IMG/VR virus record: IMGVR_UViG_3300034158_000023
Span: 62,001 to 126,000 of that record
DNA: 64,000 nucleotides
Reading direction: 5' to 3' (one strand)
Source: a virus
A program made the translations under genes and the position numbers. Under the pieces are notes generated by a model. The model saw nothing but the letters and a program-made list of their open reading frames with translations. It was not told where the DNA came from and did no database searches. Numbering within the stretch: the first letter of the stretch is position 1; every line of letters starts with the position of its first letter. This document shows positions 16,374 to 26,656 of the stretch, piece by piece.

Positions 16374-17035
16374 TTTTATATAAAGGGTTGTTGATCTACC
16401 CCATTAACTTTTTTAATTCTGGGTATGTTAGAACTAGACCTATCGCGCCAGTTGCTATAACTGAGTATGGTTGTGGTATGGGGATTTCCTACGGGGACAT
16501 TAAGAAACGCCTAGAACCTGTGGCACAGAAACCTAAGCCCGTACCAGATTTGTCCAGTCAGCCTGGTGGACCTACGTCATTTCCCCAACCTAACCCAATG
16601 AATGGAAATGGCGTGCCTGGGGTATATACTCCGTATCGGCATAGAACAGACCGACCAAGCGATATGTGGAACATGACCTTAATTACCAGTCCTGTAACTG
16701 TGCTAGCAATTAACAGTATGTCTAGTGATGGAGTTAAGTCTAGAAATCTTTTTTCTACGTTAGCAGACTTCTGGCATGAAACTGGTTATGAAGTTGAGTA
16801 CAGTTTGGCTTTAGGTGCTGATATAATGGATGCTGTTAAAGTTATCTGGCAGACGGACGAAATTGGTATAGTAGATTTAGTGCCCCACTTCGAACGATAT
16901 CCAACAACGAAAGTTTATTCTCCGTTAAGTGACTATGAACTTAAAATAGAACAAACTCTCATTTTAGACTTGCAACATGATGCCGTTCGAAACAAAATCT
17001 TGGAAGACTACAAAGACAGTGTTAAAATATTTTAA
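16370..17035 (+). CDS. Partner of Ntn-like protein C, possibly an inactive Ntn subunit
   Basis: 221 aa, overlapping the previous gene by ATGA. The start MILYKGLLIYP and the segment LALGADIMDAVKVIW...HFERYP align with 14545. It differs by a Pro/Asn/Gly-rich insert at about 60-100 (PKPVPDLSSQPGGPTSFPQP), probably a flexible loop. With 15819 it forms the second Ntn-like pair. No catalytic residues assigned. Confidence 0.55.
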   Translation: MILYKGLLIYPINFFNSGYVRTRPIAPVAITEYGCGMGISYGDIKKRLEPVAQKPKPVPDLSSQPGGPTSFPQPNPMNGNGVPGVYTPYRHRTDRPSDMWNMTLITSPVTVLAINSMSSDGVKSRNLFSTLADFWHETGYEVEYSLALGADIMDAVKVIWQTDEIGIVDLVPHFERYPTTKVYSPLSDYELKIEQTLILDLQHDAVRNKILEDYKDSVKIF

Positions 17036-17080
17036 CCAGTAATGAAGTGTGGATCTAATAATAAAAGGAAGTTGTGGGAA

Positions 17081-17188
17081 ATGGAAGAAGAGTCGGCTAA
17101 AACGGAATTTGCGTGTTACGTCCACATGAGTGTGGCGTGCACAATCATTTTAGCATCGTGGTTTTTAATACTCACGGTAGCATTTTAA
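17081..17188 (+). CDS. Small single-pass membrane protein, 35 aa
   Basis: ATG at 17081, preceded by the full AATAATAAAAGGA leader, opens a 35-codon frame ending TAA 17188. The N-terminus is acidic (MEEESAKTEF), and residues ~16-35 (SVACTIILASWFLILTVAF) form one membrane helix. The leader at the usual position supports translation. Its function could be inner-membrane modulation of the host; this is inference. Confidence 0.65.
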   Translation: MEEESAKTEFACYVHMSVACTIILASWFLILTVAF

Positions 17189-17206
17189 GAATAAAAGGAG
17201 TTCGGT

Positions 17207-17833
17207 ATGGAAAATTTTAACGAGATGCATAAACTGTTTGCTAAGGTAGCTACAGACTTTCTGCGTTTTTATGGACTAGTAGCTAAAGATGCCGTTGCTA
17301 AGAACTGGGATCCTGAGTTAAGTCTGTTACAAAACATCGACAAAGAAATTAACTCGCATGACTGTGGTTTAGCTGCTTTAGCTATGGCAATTAAATTATA
17401 CCACAGTTCCCCTAAGATAGGACATGAATTCCTAGATATCGGCAACAACGAAAATCATTGGTATATCAGTTGGTGGAATGGTATTGCCGCTGACAATACT
17501 CTATATTGGGATACGTCGGTAGCATTGTTGCCACCTACAGAGAATGCGACCTCCTTACGTGGATATCGAGAAGGGTGTGTGTTAGATGAAGACGACATTG
17601 AAGACGCGACTTACGCCATCTTAAATAACGATGGTTATGGTCAGGCTATTCTATACCAATGGCTGCACTTAAGTTGCCCAGACGTGGAATATGAAACCAC
17701 TGGTGATGACACTACAGATCTAATCAATTTGATACGTGCTATCTTTGATAATCCATTTATGTTCGCTGGTGCGTTTCCTAACTCTGAAAATAACGATTGT
17801 ATCTATAGTAACCGGGATAAGGTAAGAGCGTAA
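17207..17833 (+). CDS. Possible papain-like cysteine peptidase, 208 aa
   Basis: Leader GAATAAAAGGAG. Residues HDCGLAALAMAIKLY place Cys53 at the start of a helix, followed by ENHWYISWW (His84) and YWDTS (Asp102). The Cys-helix / His-strand / Asp order is that of papain-like and transglutaminase-like folds. The remainder is acidic and unassigned. No family match can be named, so activity is a guess. It overlaps the next gene (TAATG). Confidence 0.45.
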   Translation: MENFNEMHKLFAKVATDFLRFYGLVAKDAVAKNWDPELSLLQNIDKEINSHDCGLAALAMAIKLYHSSPKIGHEFLDIGNNENHWYISWWNGIAADNTLYWDTSVALLPPTENATSLRGYREGCVLDEDDIEDATYAILNNDGYGQAILYQWLHLSCPDVEYETTGDDTTDLINLIRAIFDNPFMFAGAFPNSENNDCIYSNRDKVRA

Positions 17834-18057
17834 TGCCATATAACCACTTTTGGTATCACGTTGGTGTATGTACACTTGCAATCATGGCAGTGCTTATAGC
17901 TATTATGGTTAGCATTGAAGTATATCGATATGGTATTTGTAGTGACCCTGATCGTTATGATAAATGTAAACGAATTAACACTAAACTGTACACGATCGCC
18001 TTAATCTTGTTACTAGTTAATGTTGGTGCACTTATGATAAGTCTTAGCTTAACATAG
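17833..18057 (+). CDS. Two-pass membrane protein, 74 aa
   Basis: Start overlaps the previous stop. Two hydrophobic segments, about residues 8-28 and 50-72, are separated by a charged loop with Lys/Arg/Asp (YDKCKRINTK). Inner-membrane protein of unknown role, last gene before a terminator. Confidence 0.7.
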   Translation: MPYNHFWYHVGVCTLAIMAVLIAIMVSIEVYRYGICSDPDRYDKCKRINTKLYTIALILLLVNVGALMISLSLT

Positions 18058-18063
18058 CTAAGC

Positions 18064-18097
18064 AGAAAGACCCCTTCTCAGGGTCTTTCTTTTTTTG
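18064..18097 (+). terminator. Rho-independent terminator
   Basis: AGAAAGACCC / GGGTCTTTCT stem followed by TTTTTTT. Ends the unit with the Ntn cassettes and membrane genes. Confidence 0.92.
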
Positions 18098-18107
18098 CAA
18101 ACAAGGC

Positions 18108-18135
18108 TAAGCATATATTATCAAAGTAGTATAAC
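18108..18135 (+). promoter_or_regulatory. Early-type promoter motif (TATATTAT)
   Basis: TATATTAT at 18114-18121 then CAAAGTAGTATAAC, directly after a terminator and before the gene at 18159. Same layout as 1832 and 7374. Confidence 0.55.
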
Positions 18136-18158
18136 ACTCACAATAAAAGGTAAACCAC

Positions 18159-20395
<2,237 letters not shown>

Positions 20396-20398
20396 ACT

Positions 20399-20422
20399 AG
20401 AGGGCTTCGGCCCTCTTTTTTT
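20399..20422 (+). terminator. Rho-independent terminator after ligA
   Basis: AGAGGGC-TTCG-GCCCTCT stem with seven T. Confidence 0.93.
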
Positions 20423-20439
20423 GCTGTCTCCAAAAGGAT

Positions 20440-20470
20440 GTAAATATATATCATCTTGGTGAACAATACC
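20440..20470 (+). promoter_or_regulatory. Early-type promoter-like motif (TATATCAT)
   Basis: TATATCAT at 20447-20454 is followed by CTTGGTGAACAAT. It lies between the ligA terminator and the gene at 20500. Confidence 0.5.
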
Positions 20471-20499
20471 TGTTCTATAAATTATAAAAGGAATACCAC

Positions 20500-21489
20500 A
20501 TGTTCGGAATATGCCCAGATAAATTAGCACTAGTTGCTCGCTTGAAATCTTTAGATGTAACTATGTTCAGTAAGCACGAATGTACCACTATCAAATCTGC
20601 CATTACCTTTATTGCAGTTGAGTGTGTGATTCGCCCTCGTTCTGAATTGGCTCCTAGACTTCGTCAGATGCTGCCACTGAGCGACAAAGCTTTAGTTAAA
20701 GCCTTAGCTGGCTTTAACCTCAAAGTCTCCGCTATGGATCGTTTACGCGTTATGCGTGAACATGTAAAACACATGGATGGTTATTATCTTCCTAGCACTA
20801 AAGTGCTAAACGAGATGTATAACGATCTTAACATCCCAGATTACCCATTTGAGGATATCAACCAGATCCCTACAGAAAAGCAACGTGCTATTCTGATTAC
20901 CTCAGGGATTGCTGAGCAAGACATCAATTACGATCCTGCTAACGTAATGGGACCTGATGATTTGCATCCATCTATCAACATCGCTTTAGATGTGATTGAC
21001 AACATCTATTTCGAAAGTAACCCAGAAGACCAGCGCTTACGTAGTGCGTTAAAGAAAGCTAAACACCGCGTGTTGGTGTCTGGCATTCTAAACCCTAACA
21101 AAGCTATCCCAGGCTATTTCTTCCGTAACTTACGTGTTAAGAAAATGACTGAGATGATCAAAGCTGCTGAAGGATATGCTAACCATGCTAATGGCCATGA
21201 TGTTGCTAAAGTAATGGCAATCCATGTGGCTATGGCTGTTGGTTATACTACCCCAACTGCTCGCACTCACTCCACCGCTGCTCTGCAAACCTTGCAGTAC
21301 GATGTTAAGGATTTCGTAGATAACGTTTATCCTCTAACATCGCTATCTAAAATTCCTACTCAGGAACAATTAGATTGGCAAGCCAAGTACGGCTATGCTC
21401 AGAAGATCCAAACCCGCACTCCTAAAGTTTCTACTGGAGTAGAAGACAAGCTTGACAACAACGTACGTAAATTTGTACGTAAAGTGTAA
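20500..21489 (+). CDS. Hypothetical protein, 329 aa, probably well expressed
   Basis: Leader AATTATAAAAGGA. Largely helical, basic at the C-terminus (NNVRKFVRKV). No domain is recognised. Its codons are more uniform than in many neighbours, and it follows its own promoter motif, so it may be an abundant early protein. Not a chimallin by length or sequence as far as can be judged. Confidence 0.75.
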   Translation: MFGICPDKLALVARLKSLDVTMFSKHECTTIKSAITFIAVECVIRPRSELAPRLRQMLPLSDKALVKALAGFNLKVSAMDRLRVMREHVKHMDGYYLPSTKVLNEMYNDLNIPDYPFEDINQIPTEKQRAILITSGIAEQDINYDPANVMGPDDLHPSINIALDVIDNIYFESNPEDQRLRSALKKAKHRVLVSGILNPNKAIPGYFFRNLRVKKMTEMIKAAEGYANHANGHDVAKVMAIHVAMAVGYTTPTARTHSTAALQTLQYDVKDFVDNVYPLTSLSKIPTQEQLDWQAKYGYAQKIQTRTPKVSTGVEDKLDNNVRKFVRKV

Positions 21490-21513
21490 TTACTTAAATA
21501 AAAGGAAATGTCT

Positions 21514-21882
21514 ATGCTAGCTACACCTATACTGATTATGGTTACTGTAATCAACCGAGCTGGTTGCCCAGCTTATCACAACGAATTTGGTTTTGGTATC
21601 GATTACACTGATAAAGAACTAGCCACTGCCTCTATCAGCTCAGTAATAAAAACTACTGAAACTTTACCTGTTCGTAACTTAACCTCTGTGCCTAAAGACT
21701 ATGTCGCAGATTTTAAACAGAAGTTTGAAGCATACGACTTTGAAAAAGCTATTGCCGAAGGTTGGGATAGTATTATTGAAAGTCCAGGGGAACATGTTGT
21801 AAAAGTCCAGATTGGTAATCTAGACATTATTCTAGAATACAATTATTCCCCTGTAGATGATTCCAACAAAGCGCTTCATTAA
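21514..21882 (+). CDS. Hypothetical protein, 122 aa
   Basis: ATG 21514 is preferred to ATG 21508 because AAAAGGA then sits about 8 bases upstream. Acidic alpha/beta protein of unknown role, probably in one unit with the gene before it. Confidence 0.65.
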   Translation: MLATPILIMVTVINRAGCPAYHNEFGFGIDYTDKELATASISSVIKTTETLPVRNLTSVPKDYVADFKQKFEAYDFEKAIAEGWDSIIESPGEHVVKVQIGNLDIILEYNYSPVDDSNKALH

Positions 21883-21905
21883 CATAAATGTAAAATGTGT
21901 TTTAT

Positions 21906-21928
21906 TTTACACAGAGTATCTATTATAT
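21906..21928. repeat. 23-bp repeat, copy 1
   Basis: Begins TTTACACAGAG and ends CTATTATAT. An identical 23-bp copy lies at 63964-63986, upstream of a minus-strand gene. AT-rich and intergenic in both cases, so a promoter or protein-binding site is likely. The surrounding 190-bp gap (21883-22073) holds no ORF; it also has a partly palindromic CTAGGCGCTAG at about 21957. Confidence 0.7.
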
Positions 21929-22013
21929 ACATCTTTACCTCTTGTAGCTCTGGCTCTAGGCGCTAGCCCATTTGCCGTAATATATAAAGAGAGATGTTTA
22001 CACTAGTATAATA

Positions 22014-22033
22014 GGGAGGGGATAAACCCTCCC
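22014..22033 (+). terminator. Hairpin before the QueC-like gene
   Basis: GGGAGGG / CCCTCCC arms with a 6-base loop and no T run. It may be the end of a short transcript from the 21.9 kb promoter-like region, or a leader structure. Confidence 0.4.
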
Positions 22034-22073
22034 GTTATGCTGTCTTACTATTAAAATAAAAGGATTAAAGTAG

Positions 22074-23012
22074 ATGGAAAACACAAAAGACATATTGATG
22101 CATTCAATATTAAACCACCTGCCTACTGGTGTACCACTACTGGTATTAAGTGGAGGATTCGATAGTTCACTGATAGCACAGTTACTAGTGGAATCTAACC
22201 ATGTGTTCGATGTGGTGTACGTAGACTACGAGTCTACTGGTGCAAATAAACGAATTCGAGAAAAGAAAGCATACGAAACTATTTTAGCTAAGTATGAACA
22301 CAACATCAGGAATCACATCGTTCAGCCTATTGATGGGGTTTCAGCAAGAGCGGACATTAGGCTAAGGTATCAGCAACCATGGGCACACGCAACAGCTGCT
22401 GCTATAAATACTAAGCTAGATACTAGTTGTGTGTTAACTGGGATCCTCTTAACGGATGAGAACAAGTTCGATGACACTTTTAAGTTAGCGTACCTAGGAG
22501 CGTTACAAACCTTTCATCCGCAATACTGGTCTATGGACAATCATCCGAAGTGTTTATCTCCGCTTCGAAATGTAGAGAAAGCTAATGTCTTAGAAATGGT
22601 AAACCCCGACTTGGCTCAACACTTAACTTTTTGTGAGTCGTTTGGCGTAGATGACAATTGCGGGAAATGTAATTCCTGTAAAGCTTTCTACAGTACGCTT
22701 ATGAGAAAAACGATGCATACTCCCACTAAGGTAGTGTTGCTGCGTCAAGCTAACCGTATGGATGGGTTAATGCGTTATCTATACGCACTTAAACAGCTTG
22801 GGGATAACCTACTAATCGAACTAGGTATAAACCCTAACTGTAAAGCGTGGAAAGATATTGCCGATGAACATCTTAGTCGTCAGTTACCAGAAAAACCTCC
22901 TGAGGTTCACCCTGGGGATATAGGTCTACCAGCCGTAACTGACGTAATATTGGATAGAGCTCCGAAGGACTCTGCACTAGGAGAAGAATCATGCACGCCA
23001 CAATCCGTTTAG
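22074..23012 (+). CDS. QueC-like PP-loop enzyme (7-cyano-7-deazaguanine synthase family)
   Basis: 312 aa. The ATP-binding PP-loop SGGFDSS lies at 26-32. A later zinc motif has Cys187, Cys196, Cys199 and Cys202 (FCESFGVDDNCGKCNSCKAF), the 9-3-3 spacing of QueC. LSPLRNVEKANVL matches the QueC (T/S)P(L/F)...dKa segment. QueC makes preQ0 for tRNA queuosine, and some phages use preQ0 derivatives to modify their DNA. No QueD, QueE, FolE or DpdA-like gene is seen here, so the pathway is incomplete in this window. Substrate is inferred. Leader AAATAAAAGGA. Confidence 0.7.
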   Translation: MENTKDILMHSILNHLPTGVPLLVLSGGFDSSLIAQLLVESNHVFDVVYVDYESTGANKRIREKKAYETILAKYEHNIRNHIVQPIDGVSARADIRLRYQQPWAHATAAAINTKLDTSCVLTGILLTDENKFDDTFKLAYLGALQTFHPQYWSMDNHPKCLSPLRNVEKANVLEMVNPDLAQHLTFCESFGVDDNCGKCNSCKAFYSTLMRKTMHTPTKVVLLRQANRMDGLMRYLYALKQLGDNLLIELGINPNCKAWKDIADEHLSRQLPEKPPEVHPGDIGLPAVTDVILDRAPKDSALGEESCTPQSV

Positions 23013-23431
23013 TAGAACATATGCTAATGGCTCGTGTGCAGTATTGTGGTAACGCAATACTGTTAAGGGCATGCACAGACTCTCTGTATCGCCTCAGGAT
23101 GGATAGTATCATCACTCCTAAGCTTGCGGTACCAGATTACTTTTGCGAGGCTATAATCTCTTCTGATGATCAGCTGTTAAAAGAAGCTCATCGATACGTG
23201 TACAATGCAAATAAAGGACACGTAGTAATTTTAGTGAAGCGACATCTTAAATTAGTTGGGGTTCCTCAGCTAGCGCACAATTTAAAGTTGCCGCCCGCTA
23301 AATCCCCAGCCTTTGAAACTGGCTTAGGTATGTGGGGTATGTACCCTTTAACTCAAATGGTTAAAGACGTAGAACCACATCCAACTCAGATGCAGGTAGA
23401 CTTCCTGTATCAACATCGACTCATTGGGTAA
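22991..23431 (+). CDS. Hypothetical protein, 146 aa
   Basis: Begins inside the end of the QueC-like gene with AGGAGAAG upstream, so coupled to it. Soluble, basic, no family recognised. It might act in the same pathway but nothing in the sequence shows it. Confidence 0.65.
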   Translation: MHATIRLVEHMLMARVQYCGNAILLRACTDSLYRLRMDSIITPKLAVPDYFCEAIISSDDQLLKEAHRYVYNANKGHVVILVKRHLKLVGVPQLAHNLKLPPAKSPAFETGLGMWGMYPLTQMVKDVEPHPTQMQVDFLYQHRLIG

Positions 23432-23446
23432 CTCCAATGAAACGTA

Positions 23447-23475
23447 GTTATATATTACCTACGTGTATAAACATA
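23447..23475 (+). promoter_or_regulatory. Early-type promoter motif (TATATTAC)
   Basis: TATATTAC at 23451-23458 followed by CTACGTGTATAAAC, in the gap before the small gene at 23504. One of the three best matches to the window consensus. Confidence 0.65.
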
Positions 23476-23503
23476 ACTAATCATATCTGCTTAGAGGGAC
23501 GCT

Positions 23504-23620
23504 ATGTCAAACCCGATTAGCCTTTATCCCAAGGATGAGATGTTTACATCTAACCTATTTGGAGCTCAGAATTATGCAACCATTACTAGCGACACAAACA
23601 CCCATGAACCACTCGGGTAA
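23504..23620 (+). CDS. Small protein, 38 aa, overlapping the next gene
   Basis: ATG 23504 with AGAGGGA upstream opens 38 codons (MSNPISLYPKDEMFTSNLFG...) to TAA 23618-23620. It overlaps the next gene by 47 bases in another frame. It is the first start codon with a ribosome site after the promoter motif at 23451. Function unknown; it may serve to couple translation of the next gene. Confidence 0.5.
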   Translation: MSNPISLYPKDEMFTSNLFGAQNYATITSDTNTHEPLG

Positions 23621-24065
23621 ATATTTAAATGTATGCCAGGAAGTAGAAACTCTTTTAAAGGGAGTTAGATCAACTCCTAGAGTACCTGGCACCGTAAGTG
23701 TAAAGAAGATATCTACTGATATGCTTTACGCTGCACTAGACAGCTGCGATGCATTAGGCAACGGTGATCTGTATCATCGGGTAATGCAAACGCACAATGT
23801 ATTAGGATTTGAAAACCTAATAGTATACCACGGTATTATCTTAGGTAAAGAAGCTGACCTATCTCAGCTGCATGCGCCTAATGACCCTACGTCAATTCCG
23901 GTAAGGGGTATGATGATACCTAAAGGGTATGTTGTATACGCATTCATTCTGATCAAAGCTTTATTGCAACGATTAGAGTTAGTGAGTAATCGACAAACGT
24001 CAATCGTAGTTAAGATATTTCTGGGTAACACTTTATCCTACTTATCTTACTGCATAACTCAATAA
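23574..24065 (+). CDS. Hypothetical protein, 163 aa
   Basis: The start at 23574 (MQPLLATQ) has GGAGCTC upstream at a workable distance. The longer frame upstream lacks a ribosome site. Helical soluble protein with a hydrophobic stretch near the C-terminus (VVKIFLGNTLSYLSYC). No family recognised. Confidence 0.65.
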   Translation: MQPLLATQTPMNHSGKYLNVCQEVETLLKGVRSTPRVPGTVSVKKISTDMLYAALDSCDALGNGDLYHRVMQTHNVLGFENLIVYHGIILGKEADLSQLHAPNDPTSIPVRGMMIPKGYVVYAFILIKALLQRLELVSNRQTSIVVKIFLGNTLSYLSYCITQ

Positions 24066-24144
24066 ACTGTAAAAAAATACTCACTCTCCTTATTACTTGA
24101 GTGAGTATTACTTTTGATACTCAAAATAAAAGGGAAACCGCAAC

Positions 24145-24618
24145 ATGTCTAAAGAATTAAGTCAAGAAGTAAAACTAGCCGCAGGTATTTTAGCAGAAGG
24201 TGTTACTGTTAATGCTGAAACTGGTGACGTTACATTCGCCAAAGAAGCCGTAGAAAAAGCTATCGAAGGTTTGTGTCTGACTGAAGCCTTAACTGTGTAT
24301 CAAAAGTCAATGCCTCTGCTGGTAGCTGCTGCTAAAGTCGCCACAGCTGAAAGTGCTAAGCCTGCGATGCAGTCTAATCCTGAATTGGCTGTAGCTGTTT
24401 CAAACATCAAAATGGGTACAGACACACTGAACACCAAGCTATATCGTTCACGTGAAAACTTTAACCCAGGCACTGGCACCAAAACAACTGCTCATTGGGG
24501 CACATCGTCATCCATTACCACAGTGGTGACTAAACCTAATGGTCAAAACAAACTCGCCGCAGCACACATCGCTGCAATGTATTCTGACATGGCTGCTGAC
24601 GTAACCATCGAAGCATAA
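24145..24618 (+). CDS. Hypothetical protein, 157 aa, Ala/Thr-rich
   Basis: Leader CAAAATAAAAGGG. N-terminal half helical and acidic, C-terminal half Gly/Thr/Ser-rich (NPGTGTKTTAHWGTSSSITT). Uniform, well-used codons and a following strong terminator suggest a highly expressed product. Function unknown. Confidence 0.75.
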   Translation: MSKELSQEVKLAAGILAEGVTVNAETGDVTFAKEAVEKAIEGLCLTEALTVYQKSMPLLVAAAKVATAESAKPAMQSNPELAVAVSNIKMGTDTLNTKLYRSRENFNPGTGTKTTAHWGTSSSITTVVTKPNGQNKLAAAHIAAMYSDMAADVTIEA

Positions 24619-24640
24619 GTACAGGCGGTAATGTAAACTG

Positions 24641-24671
24641 AATAAAGGGGCTTCGGCTCCTTTATTTTTTT
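24641..24671 (+). terminator. Rho-independent terminator
   Basis: AATAAAGGGGC-TTCG-GCTCCTTTATT stem followed by a T run. Confidence 0.9.
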
Positions 24672-24682
24672 GGACTATCCCT

Positions 24683-25066
24683 ATGCGTTTATACACTTTA
24701 CAGATGGCAAAATGGCGTAAAGCTAAAGAGCTAGGCATTCCAGTTTTAGATACCACCGTTAAATCTGGAGAACTTACGTTTGCACCTAGTTGGCAAATAG
24801 TCAGAGCAGTTAAAGACGGCATATCGCTTAGTGGTATCCATGTATCACCAGAACAAGACTACATAGATCGGTATAAAGTACTGATGAATGAGAGTTGGCG
24901 TAACAACCAAGCCAGATGGTTAGAGGTTGCTGCGATGCCTGATGTGGCGCTTATGTGTTACTGTAAGGCAGGGGATTTCTGTCACCGTGTATTGCTTATT
25001 AAGTATTTTGAATCCCTGTGTGCCAAGTACGGAATCCCGTTCGAATACATGGGAGAGATACAATAA
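24683..25066 (+). CDS. DUF488-like protein, 127 aa
   Basis: The C-terminal MCYCKAGDFCHRVLL matches the conserved (L/M)CYE...CHR ending of the DUF488 family, and the N-terminal RLYTLQMAKWRKAKEL fits the phage-type variant. The biochemical role of the family is not settled. Starts right after a terminator, so it must have its own promoter or be expressed by read-through. Confidence 0.65.
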   Translation: MRLYTLQMAKWRKAKELGIPVLDTTVKSGELTFAPSWQIVRAVKDGISLSGIHVSPEQDYIDRYKVLMNESWRNNQARWLEVAAMPDVALMCYCKAGDFCHRVLLIKYFESLCAKYGIPFEYMGEIQ

Positions 25067-25098
25067 TATGTTAAACTACAACTATACGGGAAATAACC

Positions 25099-25656
25099 AT
25101 GACAAGTGATGAACTAAACTCCAGAATGGAATCACTGATTTCCGCCCTGCACGCTATAGAAAGTTCTAATATTGCAATCCCTTTGCGTCCTGAAGTGGAT
25201 TACGATGATGTAATTTTGATCGTAGCAGATAGCGATAATCGTCAATTACAAAGTTTAACGTTACTGAAAGAACGTTTCAGTAAATGTTATCGTGAGGATG
25301 TATCTATACCTGAAGTTATAGATTTCATTTCCTTGTTCGTGAATGCCTTGGATGTAGCGGCATTTTTAGGTAGTGAACTACTAGTCAATGGGGAACAACG
25401 ATTAGTGGCTTCTGCCGTGAAGAAATTGAAAGCTGCTGGGTTTACCATTGAGTCTCTTAACTGTATATTAGGGGAAGGTAAATCATACGTTGCTATCAGG
25501 ACGTCTAAAGGTTTAATCGTGGTACATTTAAACCATGAACACAACCACTCATACACCTCAGCGTTAGCGTGGAACGATGAACTCAACCAAGAGCGCATCC
25601 AACAACGAACTACGTGTGTAGGTTTCTGGGGTAAACTCCTGAACATGTTTAAATGA
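25099..25656 (+). CDS. Hypothetical protein, 185 aa
   Basis: Acidic alpha/beta protein with a His-rich segment (HLNHEHNHSY) near residue 145 that could bind metal. No family recognised. Same unit as the DUF488-like gene. Confidence 0.7.
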   Translation: MTSDELNSRMESLISALHAIESSNIAIPLRPEVDYDDVILIVADSDNRQLQSLTLLKERFSKCYREDVSIPEVIDFISLFVNALDVAAFLGSELLVNGEQRLVASAVKKLKAAGFTIESLNCILGEGKSYVAIRTSKGLIVVHLNHEHNHSYTSALAWNDELNQERIQQRTTCVGFWGKLLNMFK

Positions 25657-25670
25657 TACCTGTCATATCT

Positions 25671-25690
25671 GTAGGAGGTAGCCCTCCTAC
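25671..25690 (+). terminator. Hairpin after 25099 gene
   Basis: GTAGGAGG-TAGC-CCTCCTAC, a perfect stem without a T run, followed by TATGCCGTC. Confidence 0.5.
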
Positions 25691-25713
25691 ATATGCCGTC
25701 TCCAATCATTTGT

Positions 25714-25740
25714 AAATATATATAGTCATTGTGTTATAGA
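25714..25740 (+). promoter_or_regulatory. Early-type promoter-like motif (TATATAGT)
   Basis: AAATATATATAGTCATTGTGTTATAG, between a hairpin and the gene at 25766. Degenerate copy of the TATATTAC...GTGT pattern. Confidence 0.45.
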
Positions 25741-25765
25741 AACATAAAACAAAAGGAAATATGTA

Positions 25766-26395
25766 ATGAACGAAGCTATTCTTAAATTCGCCGCAACCTT
25801 TAAAGTAGCGGCTACCTCAGTAGATGAAGACGTAGCAGAGGATCGTGCAGCAGCCACGTTCCTAGGGTATGTGTTAGGTGACCCTGGTGCTATCGTAGCT
25901 AAACCGCCAGAGTATACTCCTCTGCAAACTATCCTGCGTGGGCTAAGATCTGCGTTGTTAATGCGTGTTGCACCGTTCTGCTTACACAAAATCGGTGATG
26001 GTCTATATGCTCATGCAACCGATACCAATGATGTACGTTTTTCTGAACTACACCGTTGTTGGGCTGATATGCGACAAGCCCTGTGGTTAAGCGCTCCTAA
26101 TGCCCCAGTGAAAATGTTAGATGCTGTGGCAGTAGAAGATGCGTTCCATCTGCTCTTCGATCTAATCTTTAATGATTATTTCATTGAAGAAGTCGATGAA
26201 GATGTATTGAAAGCGTTCCACAAGTATGCTGATGTAGCTAAAGAAATGGCCTATGACAACATGGGCGATATCGGGTTACAAGGCGATGCAGCAGAAGAGT
26301 TTGTAGAACAGCGTACTCGCGCTTTCAACACTCTGATGTTTATCTGTGAAAAAGAAGCAACCGCAGAACCAGTAAAAATGATGGACGCTAAGTAG
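25766..26395 (+). CDS. Hypothetical protein, 209 aa
   Basis: Leader ACAAAAGGA. Mostly helical and acidic, no recognised domain. First gene of a three-gene unit ending at 27251. Confidence 0.7.
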   Translation: MNEAILKFAATFKVAATSVDEDVAEDRAAATFLGYVLGDPGAIVAKPPEYTPLQTILRGLRSALLMRVAPFCLHKIGDGLYAHATDTNDVRFSELHRCWADMRQALWLSAPNAPVKMLDAVAVEDAFHLLFDLIFNDYFIEEVDEDVLKAFHKYADVAKEMAYDNMGDIGLQGDAAEEFVEQRTRAFNTLMFICEKEATAEPVKMMDAK

Positions 26396-26403
26396 TTAAA
26401 CTG

Positions 26404-26427
26404 TAGGGTCTAGGTATTAGACCCTAT
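26404..26427 (+). terminator. Hairpin in gene gap
   Basis: TAGGGTC and GACCCTA arms around a 9-base loop, no T run. May be an RNA processing or stabilising element. Confidence 0.4.
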
Positions 26428-26458
26428 AACTGTGATTATTATTGAAAAGGAATTTATC

Positions 26459-26656
26459 ATGATTAACGTAACTGATTTTATCCGTCATCGTTTTAACCTG
26501 AGTGACTTCACTCAAATCCGTTTAGTAGAAGACAACATCATTGTACATGGTGTACGTATTGGTCGTATACATAACGCCCAAGATACTACATTGATAACAT
26601 TATCAGGTAGTGCCGAAGTAGTAGACTTAAACAAGTTCAGCAATTTATCCTATTAG
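26459..26656 (+). CDS. Small hypothetical protein, 65 aa
   Basis: The start at 26459 (MINVTDFIRHRF) is chosen because AAAAGGA lies just upstream; the longer frame would place that site inside the gene. Beta-rich, no family. Confidence 0.6.
   Translation: MINVTDFIRHRFNLSDFTQIRLVEDNIIVHGVRIGRIHNAQDTTLITLSGSAEVVDLNKFSNLSY

Noticed and set aside
20500-21489. Nuclear shell protein (chimallin)
   Set aside because: Considered because the gene looks abundant and early, but it is about half the length of known chimallins and no shared segment is recognised.
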